Assembly: GCF_003999195.1 (NCBI RefSeq)
Contig: NZ_RJVR01000309.1
Span: 25,514 to 89,513, forward strand
From: Streptomyces soli
GTDB taxonomy: Bacteria; Actinomycetota; Actinomycetes; Streptomycetales; Streptomycetaceae
Direction: 5' to 3'
Length of the DNA stretch: 64,000 bases
Shown here: positions 8,799-15,320 of the stretch, one piece after another
Layout: each line of letters starts with the position of its first letter
Numbering within the stretch: the first letter of the stretch is position 1
Position numbers and translations under genes: made by a program
The notes under the pieces: model-generated
The model's input: the letters and a program-made list of their open reading frames with translations, nothing else
The model's database searches: none
Told to the model about the DNA's origin: nothing

Positions 8799-10160
8799 AT
8801 GGCCTGCGTGGCACGCACGGTGACGTCCGGACCCGGACCGATTCGCAAAGCGGGGCTTGCCGTCGCGCGCGCCGCGCACCGCAGCGGTAGCGCGACGCGC
8901 CACCGCATCCGCCGCCATACCCACGCGGGCGGCGCGGGCGAGTCCGGCCTGGCGAAACTCATCGAGCTGCACGCAGTGAACTCCGCCGGTGACATGCTGA
9001 TCACGATCGCGCTCGCCAGCACGATCTTCTTTTCGGTCCCGACCGGTGAGGCCCGCGGCCGAGTCGCCCTGTACCTGCTCGTGACGATGGCCCCCTTCGC
9101 GCTGCTCGCGCCCGTGGTCGGTCCGCTGCTCGACCGGATCCCGCACGGTCGGCGCGCCGCGATGGCGGTGTCCATGCTGGTCCGGGCGATCCTCGCCTGG
9201 ACGATGGCGAGTGTCGTGTCAACGGCCGGCTTGGAGCTGTATCCGGCCGCGCTGGGCGTGCTGGTCGGGTCGAAGGCGTACGGAGTCGTACGGAGCGCGG
9301 TCGTGCCGCGGCTGCTCCCGGCCCGTACGACCCTGGTGAAGGCCAATTCCCGGGTCACCCTGGCCGGGCTGCTGGCGACGGCGGTCGCGGCGCCGTTGGG
9401 CGGCCTGCTGCATCTGATCTCGCCGGGTGCGCCGCTCTACGGGGCGTTCGTGATCTTCGTGGGCGGCACGCTGCTGTCCTTCTCGCTGCCGCACAAGGTC
9501 GACTCCTCGAAGGGCGAGGCCCGGGCGGAGCTCAGCTCCGGTGAGTATCTGGGCGCCGACGGCCCGGCGAAGGGGCTGCGGAGTGTCGGACCGGCGGTCC
9601 TCAGCGCGCTCGGGGCGAATGCGGCGCTGCGGTTTCTGTCGGGGTTCCTGACGCTGTTCCTGGCGTTTCTGCTGCGCGAGCACCCGCTGGGCGGGCTGAG
9701 TGCGGCCTTCTCGCTGGGTGTCGTGGTCGTGGCGGCCGGGGTCGGCAATGCCTTCGGCACGGCGCTCGGCTCGTGGCTGCGGGCCCGCCTCCCCGAGAAG
9801 ATCATCGCCACGGCGCTGTTCTGCGCGCTGACCGCCGCCGCCGCGGCCGCCGCTTGGTACGGGACGCTGACCATCGCTCTGGTCGCCGCCGTGGCGGGCA
9901 TCTCCCAGGCCCTCAGCAAGCTCTCGCTGGACTCCACCATCCAGCGCGACGTTCCCGAGCAGTCCCGCACCTCCGCCTTCGCCCGCTCCGAGACCGCCCT
10001 CCAGCTCGCCTGGGTCATCGGCGGCGCCCTCGGCATCGTCCTCCCCCTCAACGGCACGGTCGGCATGTCGGTCGCCGCCACCGTCGTCGCCCTCGGCTTC
10101 GTCGTCGCTCTGCGCGGCCTGAGCGGCCCGACCCGCGCGCCCCATACCCGCGCGGCGTAG
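8799..10160 (+). CDS. MFS transporter
   Basis: Major facilitator superfamily membrane protein of about 453 residues with roughly twelve hydrophobic segments. Seen: a basic N-terminal tail, an opening helix after GLAKLIELHAVNSAGD, the loop GPLLDRIPHGRRAAM that matches the helix 2-3 signature region of MFS carriers, and a second-half repeat including LSKLSLDSTIQRDVPEQSR. Substrate is unknown. Either ATG at 8799 or GTG at 8808 could start it; neither has a strong ribosome-binding site. Its TAG stop codon (10158-10160) coincides with the first three bases of a dispersed palindrome, so the repeat may have formed the present 3' end. Confidence 0.82.
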   Translation: MACVARTVTSGPGPIRKAGLAVARAAHRSGSATRHRIRRHTHAGGAGESGLAKLIELHAVNSAGDMLITIALASTIFFSVPTGEARGRVALYLLVTMAPFALLAPVVGPLLDRIPHGRRAAMAVSMLVRAILAWTMASVVSTAGLELYPAALGVLVGSKAYGVVRSAVVPRLLPARTTLVKANSRVTLAGLLATAVAAPLGGLLHLISPGAPLYGAFVIFVGGTLLSFSLPHKVDSSKGEARAELSSGEYLGADGPAKGLRSVGPAVLSALGANAALRFLSGFLTLFLAFLLREHPLGGLSAAFSLGVVVVAAGVGNAFGTALGSWLRARLPEKIIATALFCALTAAAAAAAWYGTLTIALVAAVAGISQALSKLSLDSTIQRDVPEQSRTSAFARSETALQLAWVIGGALGIVLPLNGTVGMSVAATVVALGFVVALRGLSGPTRAPHTRAA

Positions 10161-10376
10161 GGCCTGTCCGGCCGATCTCCGCGGCGTCGCGTGCCTCCCC
10201 CAGCCTGGCGGCTGGGTGGGGGTCCTCCCCCTGGCTTCGCCGGGGGCACCCCCACCGGCCGAAGGCTGGTGGGGGTCCCCCCGGACGGAGTCTGGGGGAG
10301 AGTGCCCCCACCGCCTTGCGATCGCAGGCGCCAGTCCCCGCTCCTTCTCCCACGGAGATCCGCCGGACAGGCCCTG
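10158..10376. repeat. 56-bp-type palindrome split by an inserted repeat block
   Basis: Positions 10158-10191 match the left half and centre of the intact palindrome at 31385-31440. Positions 10354-10376 match its right end with few differences. Between them lie about 162 bp made of other dispersed modules, including the 41 bases (10217-10257) found inverted inside mqnD and the 46 bases (10259-10304) shared with 7422-7467. This is a repeat inserted in a repeat. It fills most of the 290-bp gap before the lipoprotein gene. Confidence 0.8.
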
Positions 10377-10450
10377 GGCGGGAGGCGTCGAAACCGGAAC
10401 ACGCGCACCCGGGCGCGGGCGGGCGGTGGCCGCCGGGTAGCCTCACCACC

Positions 10451-10933
10451 ATGAGCATTCGCCGCCGTGCCGCCGTCATCGGTGCCGTGTCCCTCGGGCT
10501 GGTCGCCCTCTCCGCGTGTGAGAAGCCGACCCCGCTGGCGACCGTCACCGTGGGCGACAAGACAGTGACCACCGAGGCCAACACCAAGTGCTACGGCAAT
10601 GGCAAGGACCTCACCACCACCGCCTTGACCGCTTGCCTGAACATGGTCAAGCCCACCAAGACGATCACCGTTGGCGCGGGTGACGAGGTGCATATCGGCG
10701 TCGACCCGGCCGTCGCCAAAAAGGGCTGGCTGGTGGCCGCGGGGCTGACGCCGAAGACGAACGTGCTGACAAACAAGACCTACTGGTCGCTCGGTGAGCA
10801 GGACGCGCTGTTCACCGACGCGTCGACCGGCGCCAGCACCAACAGCGTCACCCTGAACATCATCGAGACAGCCGGGGCGAACGCCAAGGCCTACCTCGGC
10901 GTCTGGCAGGTCAAGCTCGTCAAGAAGGACTAG
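10451..10933 (+). CDS. DUF2771 lipoprotein
   Basis: Predicted lipoprotein of 160 residues. The N-terminus MSIRRR is followed by a hydrophobic stretch and a lipobox LSAC with Cys23, indicating export and lipid anchoring on the outer face of the membrane. The mature part is Thr-rich and matches the actinobacterial DUF2771 family; function unknown. Its stop codon shares one base with the GTG start of mqnB (10931-10935), so the genes are probably co-transcribed and translationally coupled, although no direct link to menaquinone synthesis is known. Confidence 0.8.
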   Translation: MSIRRRAAVIGAVSLGLVALSACEKPTPLATVTVGDKTVTTEANTKCYGNGKDLTTTALTACLNMVKPTKTITVGAGDEVHIGVDPAVAKKGWLVAAGLTPKTNVLTNKTYWSLGEQDALFTDASTGASTNSVTLNIIETAGANAKAYLGVWQVKLVKKD

Positions 10934-11706
10934 TGCCCATCCGCGTGCTCATCGTGACCGCCGTGGCGGCGGAGGCCGACGCCGTCGCCACCGGGCTGTT
11001 GCGCACGCTCGCGCCGGTCCAGGCCCCGGACCTGCCGGGATACGTCCTGAAGCGCGCCGCGTACCTCGGCCCGCCGCCCGGCAGCCGCTCCGGGTCGGCC
11101 GGCCAGGGCTGCGTATCGGCCGCCGACATCCTCGCCGCCGGGGTCGGCCCGGCAGCCGCCGCGGCCGGTACCGCCACCGCGCTGGCGATCGCGGCGGCCG
11201 AGGACCGGCCGTACGGGCTGGTGATATCGGCCGGAATCGGCGGCGGCTTCCCGTCGGCCGCGCCCGTCGGGTCGGTCGTCGTCGCGGACGCGATCGTCGC
11301 CGCCGACCTGGGCGCGGAGACGCCGGAGGGCTTTCTGCCCATCGACGAACTCGGCTTCGGGCGTGCGACCCACCTCCCGCCCGAGAAGCTGTCGCGGACG
11401 ATCGCCGAGGCCCTCGGGGCCGCGTACGCCCCCGTCCTCACCGTCTCCACCGTGACCGGCACCGCCGCCCGCGCCGCCGAGCTGACGGTACGTCACCCAC
11501 GGGCGGCCGCCGAGGCGATGGAGGGCTTCGGAGTCGCCGAGGCCGCGGCCGCCCACGGCATCCCGGTCCTCGAGATCCGCGCGATCTCGAACCCGGTCGG
11601 GCCCCGCGACCGCTCGGCATGGCAGATCGGCCGCGCCCTGACCGAGCTGGCGCACGCGTTCCGTGCCGCCGCCCCCGTACTCGACGCCTGGGAGGCTCAA
11701 CCGTGA
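10933..11706 (+). CDS. mqnB: Futalosine hydrolase MqnB
   Basis: Enzyme of 257 residues that cleaves futalosine to dehypoxanthine futalosine and hypoxanthine in the alternative (futalosine) menaquinone pathway. Seen: a nucleoside phosphorylase/hydrolase fold opening VRVLIVTAVAAEADAV-like, a GIGGGFPSAAPVGSVVVAD segment near residue 97, and the later EAMEGFGVAEAAAAHGIPVLEIRAISN segment, which corresponds to the substrate-binding Glu region of MTA/SAH nucleosidase relatives. The GTG start is coupled to the lipoprotein stop and the gene overlaps mqnD by GTGA. Adjacency to mqnD makes the assignment firm. Confidence 0.92.
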   Translation: MPIRVLIVTAVAAEADAVATGLLRTLAPVQAPDLPGYVLKRAAYLGPPPGSRSGSAGQGCVSAADILAAGVGPAAAAAGTATALAIAAAEDRPYGLVISAGIGGGFPSAAPVGSVVVADAIVAADLGAETPEGFLPIDELGFGRATHLPPEKLSRTIAEALGAAYAPVLTVSTVTGTAARAAELTVRHPRAAAEAMEGFGVAEAAAAHGIPVLEIRAISNPVGPRDRSAWQIGRALTELAHAFRAAAPVLDAWEAQP

Positions 11707-12605
11707 CCGAGGCACTGCGGATGGCACACTCCCCGTGCCCCAACGACACGTTCGCCTTCCACGCGTGGTCGCACGGCCTGGTGCCCGGCGCGCCCGAAAT
11801 CGACGTGACGTTCGCGGACGTCGACATCACCAACGGCATGGCCGAGCGCGGCGAGTTCGACATCCTCAAGGTGTCGTACGCGGTCCTGCCGTACGTCCTC
11901 GACGAGTGGACGCTGCTGCCCTGCGGCGGAGCCCTCGGCCGTGGCTGCGGCCCGCTCGTACTCACCTGCGAGCCGGGGACGGCGGACGACCTCGCCGGGA
12001 AGACGGTCGCCGTGCCGAGCGAGCGCTCGACCGCGTACCTCCTCTTCCGCCTCTGGGCGGCGGCCTCCGTCGGCCCCCTCCCTTCGGCGGTGGGGGTGCC
12101 CCCGGCGAAGCCAGGGGGAGGACCCCCAGCCGGGATCGGCAAGATCGAGGTGCTGCCGTTCGACGAGATCATGCCGGCGGTCCGCGACGGCCACGTGGAC
12201 GCGGGACTGGTCATTCACGAGGCCCGCTTCACCTACCAGAACTACGGCCTCCACAAGCTGGCCGACATGGGCGAGCACTGGGAGGCCACGACCGGGCTGC
12301 CGATCCCGCTCGGCGCGATCATCGCGAAGCGCTCGCTCGGCGAGGCCCGGCTACATGATCTCGCGGCGGCGGCCCGGCAATCCGTACTGATGGCGTGGGA
12401 CGAGCCCGAGGCTTCGCGCTCGTACGTCCTCGACCACGCCCAGGAGATGGACCCGGCCGTCGCGGACCAGCACATCGGGCTGTACGTCAACGAGTTCACC
12501 GCCGCCCTCGGGGACGACGGCTACGCGGCGGTGCGCGGGCTGCTCACACGTGCGGCGGCCGAGGGACTGGTACCGCCCCTCGGCCCGCACGCACTCGAAT
12601 TCTGA
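11703..12605 (+). CDS. mqnD: 1,4-dihydroxy-6-naphthoate synthase MqnD with in-frame repeat insertion
   Basis: MqnD converts cyclic dehypoxanthine futalosine to 1,4-dihydroxy-6-naphthoate. Seen: the N-terminal SPCPNDTFAFHAW motif, GGALGRGCGPLV near residue 78, and GHVDAGLVIHEARFTYQNYGL near 165, all diagnostic of MqnD and its periplasmic-binding-like fold. The GTG start at 11703 overlaps the mqnB stop. Odd: after LLFRLWAA the protein contains SVGPLPSAVGVPPAKPGGGP, encoded by a dispersed repeat, before the fold resumes at IGKIEVLPFDEI. The frame is kept and catalytic motifs are intact, so the enzyme is probably still functional with an enlarged loop. Length is 300 residues, roughly 18 more than expected. 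Confidence 0.93.
   Translation: MTEALRMAHSPCPNDTFAFHAWSHGLVPGAPEIDVTFADVDITNGMAERGEFDILKVSYAVLPYVLDEWTLLPCGGALGRGCGPLVLTCEPGTADDLAGKTVAVPSERSTAYLLFRLWAAASVGPLPSAVGVPPAKPGGGPPAGIGKIEVLPFDEIMPAVRDGHVDAGLVIHEARFTYQNYGLHKLADMGEHWEATTGLPIPLGAIIAKRSLGEARLHDLAAAARQSVLMAWDEPEASRSYVLDHAQEMDPAVADQHIGLYVNEFTAALGDDGYAAVRGLLTRAAAEGLVPPLGPHALEF
12088..12128 (-). repeat. 41-bp dispersed repeat inside mqnD
   Basis: These 41 bases are the exact reverse complement of 10217-10257 in the intergenic repeat block upstream of the lipoprotein gene. The similarity extends a few bases further with a single-base indel. The surrounding extra DNA in mqnD spans about 12066-12135 and adds a Pro/Gly-rich stretch in frame. 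Confidence 0.85.
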
Positions 12606-12627
12606 CGCCCGACCGGACGTCCCAGGG

Positions 12628-13011
12628 CTACACGTCCAACTGGTCGGCGACCACCCTCAGCACGGAAGCGATCTTGTTGCCGTGGGCCTTGTCGGGATAG
12701 CGGCCGCGCTGCAGCGAGCGCGCGACGTCCTCGAGGAGCGTCGTCAGATCCTGGACGATCGGGAGCAACTCGTCCGGCTTGCGGCGCTGCGCGGCCGCGA
12801 CCGAGGGTGCCGGGTCGAGGAGGGTCACCGAGAGTGCCTGGTCGCCGCGCTGGCCGGCGACGACGCCGAACTCCACGCGCTGGCCCGGCTTGAGCGTGGC
12901 CACCCCGTCAGGGAGCACGGAGGAGTGCACGAAGACGTCGCCGCCGTCGTCGCGGGAAAGGAAGCCGAAGCCCTTCTCGCTGTTGAACCACTTGACCTTG
13001 CCGGTAGGCAC
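12628..13011 (-). CDS. Cold-shock domain protein with C-terminal extension
   Basis: Protein of 127 residues with an N-terminal cold-shock (OB-fold) domain. Seen: GKVKWFNSEKGFGF (RNP1 region) and DVFVHSSVL (RNP2), followed by GQRVEF, all within residues 1-65. The remaining 60 residues form a Streptomyces-type extension with DELLPIVQDLTTLLEDVARSL, probably helical. It binds single-stranded nucleic acid and may act as an RNA chaperone. GTG at 13009-13011 with an upstream GAGG is the natural start since the fold begins there. The upstream leader contains a GCGGGTC/GACCCGC hairpin at about 13057-13078. Confidence 0.88.
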   Translation of the reverse strand: MPTGKVKWFNSEKGFGFLSRDDGGDVFVHSSVLPDGVATLKPGQRVEFGVVAGQRGDQALSVTLLDPAPSVAAAQRRKPDELLPIVQDLTTLLEDVARSLQRGRYPDKAHGNKIASVLRVVADQLDV

Positions 13012-13179
13012 GTCCGACCTCGTCCTCAGATGTAGTGAAAGGGGGTGAAACCGAAGGCGGGTCCATCCGTAGACCCGCTGCCCATAGGCTAATGGCCCCG
13101 GGGCGTGTGTCCAGACGCTGTGATGCCTCTCATTTGGCCAATGCGCTGCGGTTTCCTGGACGCGACCTACCCTTGTCGG

Positions 13180-13401
13180 GTGACGCATGAAACCAACAAC
13201 GCGGGCGATCTGCTGGTCCGCGCCGGCGCGGTCGTCTTCATCATCGGCGCGCTCGGCACACTGGCCACCATCGCCCCGCTCTTCCTCGGCTCGGACCCGC
13301 TTCCGACGGCCGCGTACCTGGTGTCGATGCTGATGGCGGTCGGTTTCGCGCTGGCCCTTGCCGGGCTGCTGCGCTCGGCTCAGGCCGCTTCCCGCAAGTA
13401 G
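13180..13401 (+). CDS. Small two-helix membrane protein
   Basis: Hypothetical membrane protein of 73 residues. Two hydrophobic helices (about residues 12-34 and 44-64) are separated by a short PLFLGSDPLP loop; the C-terminus is basic. GTG at 13180 is favoured because the longer in-frame version starting at 13105 reads through the divergent promoter of the cold-shock gene. Its last 22 bases overlap tail-to-tail with the HAD gene on the other strand. No function recognised. Confidence 0.55.
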   Translation: MTHETNNAGDLLVRAGAVVFIIGALGTLATIAPLFLGSDPLPTAAYLVSMLMAVGFALALAGLLRSAQAASRK

Positions 13402-14018
13402 CCCTCGAACCACTCCGGGAACTCCGTCAGGTCCGCCAGCACCACATCCGCGCCCGCCGCGCGCAGTTCCGCTGCGCTGACCGGCCCGGTGGCCACCGCG
13501 ACGGACAGCGCACCCGCCGTACGGGCTCCGCGCACATCGCCGATGTGATCGCCGACGTAGACCGTGGCTCCGTACTCGATCAGCGCGGCGCCCTTGCCCT
13601 CGGCCCACAGGTCGCCCACCACCGCGTCCGCGGCGATGCCCAGGTGCTCCAGGTGGCGTTCGGCGTTGGCCTGGTACTTGGCGGTGACGACCACGGCCAT
13701 GCCGCCCACGCTGTGGATCACCTCGACGGCCTCCCGGGCGCCGGGCAGGGCGAAGGTGCCGGTGATGGCGTGGACGGGGTAGATCTCCTGCCGGTACACC
13801 TCGGAGATGGCCGGGATGTCCTCGGCGGGGAACCAGTGCGCCAGCTCCTCCGCCAGCGGCGGCCCGAGCCGGGTGGTAGCCAGGTCGGCGTCCACGTACA
13901 CGCCGGTCGCGGCGGAGAGCGCCTCGAAGGCGGCCTTGATGCCGGGGCGTGAGTCGATGAGGGTCATGTCGAGGTCGAAACCGACGGTGAGTGCGGATTG
14001 CATGGCCATAGCAGCCAT
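13380..14018 (-). CDS. HAD-family hydrolase (phosphoglycolate phosphatase-like)
   Basis: Haloacid dehalogenase superfamily phosphatase of about 212 residues. Seen: motif I GFDLDMTLIDS with the nucleophilic Asp near residue 14, a helical cap region, motif II VVVTAK near 100, and the C-terminal motif YVGDHIGDVRGA near 160 with two aspartates. The likely substrate is a small phosphorylated metabolite. Three in-frame ATGs (14018, 14009, 14003) are possible. It follows the upstream membrane protein gene by 17 bp and is probably co-transcribed with it. Confidence 0.82.
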   Translation of the reverse strand: MAAMAMQSALTVGFDLDMTLIDSRPGIKAAFEALSAATGVYVDADLATTRLGPPLAEELAHWFPAEDIPAISEVYRQEIYPVHAITGTFALPGAREAVEVIHSVGGMAVVVTAKYQANAERHLEHLGIAADAVVGDLWAEGKGAALIEYGATVYVGDHIGDVRGARTAGALSVAVATGPVSAAELRAAGADVVLADLTEFPEWFEGYLREAA

Positions 14019-14035
14019 TCTCGCAGAGCCCCGTT

Positions 14036-14986
14036 TCACCGACGGCTCCGCCAGACCAGGAAGGCCGCCGACGCGACCGCCGCGACCCGCACCACCACCG
14101 GGAACGCGTCGCCGATCGCCGTACCCATATGCCCCTGCGCAATCGGCTCACCCCAGCGGTGGTCGAACCGGCCCCACAGCCACACCAGGGCGCCGCCCGC
14201 CACCAGCCCCGGCAGGGTCAGCGCGGCGAACTTCGCCTCCCGGCGCGACAGCGTCGGCGAGTAGTACGCGATGAGCCATCCCGCGCCCAGGGCCAGCCAC
14301 GAGCCGATCACCGCCCCCGCCACGAGCAGCACCGCGGCCAGGATCTCCAGCCACGCCGCCCGGCGCCGCGGCGCCGCCGTGACGACGACCTCCTCGGCCT
14401 CCTCGACGACCGGCCGCCGCCGCTCCCGCAGCCTCCGCCACCGCGACGACCGCTCCGGCTCCGACTCCTCGGCTTCGTCCTCTTCCTTCGCGTCCTCGGC
14501 TGCCTTGGTCTTCCTGGCCTCCTCGGCCTCCAGTTCCTCGGCCGACGGGATCGTCACGCCGCCCGTCATCCCGCGGAGCCCCTCCAGCTCCTCCCCCGGC
14601 AGCATCGGCCGCCGCAGCGACTGCGGCCCATTGAGCCGCCACCACTCCTCGTCCTCCAACGCCTTCGCCTGGCGCGGCACTTCCGCCCGGGCCGCCTCCC
14701 TCGGCCCCGGCTGCGGCTGCGGCGCCTCCTCCTGCGGCTGCGCCGCCCCCGCCGCGGCGCCCACCACCTCATCCGGCGACCCCAACCTGCCCAGAATCCG
14801 CCGCACCGCCGCCGGGCTGTCGCTCCCGCTTCTGCTGCGCTGCCGGTCGATGTCACTCCGCAGCTGCGCCACGAGCCGCATCCTCTGGGCGGCGGGCAAC
14901 GCGGTCTGGGCCAGGTCGCCGACCCGGCTCAGATAGTCGTAAATCAGGTGATCACTCTCAACGCCCACGGGTCGATTCTGGCCCAT
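14036..14986 (-). CDS. Membrane protein with N-terminal HAAS-like domain
   Basis: Protein of 316 residues. The N-terminal segment ESDHLIYDYLSRVGDLAQ through ILGRLGSPDEVVGAA resembles HAAS/DUF1700-type helical sensing domains that precede membrane segments. The middle is acidic and low in complexity (EEDEAEESEPE). About three hydrophobic helices occupy the C-terminal third (near residues 220-310). Function is unknown; such proteins often act as signalling partners of membrane systems. The start at 14986 is chosen from the MGQN opening; alternatives exist a few codons downstream. Confidence 0.68.
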   Translation of the reverse strand: MGQNRPVGVESDHLIYDYLSRVGDLAQTALPAAQRMRLVAQLRSDIDRQRSRSGSDSPAAVRRILGRLGSPDEVVGAAAGAAQPQEEAPQPQPGPREAARAEVPRQAKALEDEEWWRLNGPQSLRRPMLPGEELEGLRGMTGGVTIPSAEELEAEEARKTKAAEDAKEEDEAEESEPERSSRWRRLRERRRPVVEEAEEVVVTAAPRRRAAWLEILAAVLLVAGAVIGSWLALGAGWLIAYYSPTLSRREAKFAALTLPGLVAGGALVWLWGRFDHRWGEPIAQGHMGTAIGDAFPVVVRVAAVASAAFLVWRSRR

Positions 14987-15120
14987 GCCGGGTGGGCTTC
15001 CCAGGCCTTTGGTGCGGCCGGTGCGTTGAATCCCCCACCCCGCCCACGGACCCACAGGCGCCAACGCAACCCCAGCCACTCACCCAGCAAGGGCGCGGCG
15101 GCAGCCCCGGCACGGCGGAG

Positions 15121-15190
15121 GGGGCACTCTCCCCCAGACTCCGTCCGGTGGGGGCACTCCCCCAGACGGTGTCTGGGGGAGAGTCCGACG
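15121..15190. repeat. Dispersed GC-rich repeat module
   Basis: Within the 334-bp gap 14987-15320, positions 15125-15148 repeat the CACTCTCCCCCAGACTCCGT-type module seen at 7422 and 23902, followed by a related inverted module to about 15186. The rest of the gap is GC-rich with no recognised gene or promoter. Confidence 0.75.
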
Positions 15191-15320
15191 CAGCCGTCCC
15201 GAAGCCCGGGAGGCCCCCAAGGGCCGAACGGCGCGAGAGGCGCGGGACAAGAGGGGGACCGGCGCCGGACAGGGCATGCTCAGGCCCGCACCCGGCACCG
15301 GCGCGGCTAATGTGGATGGG

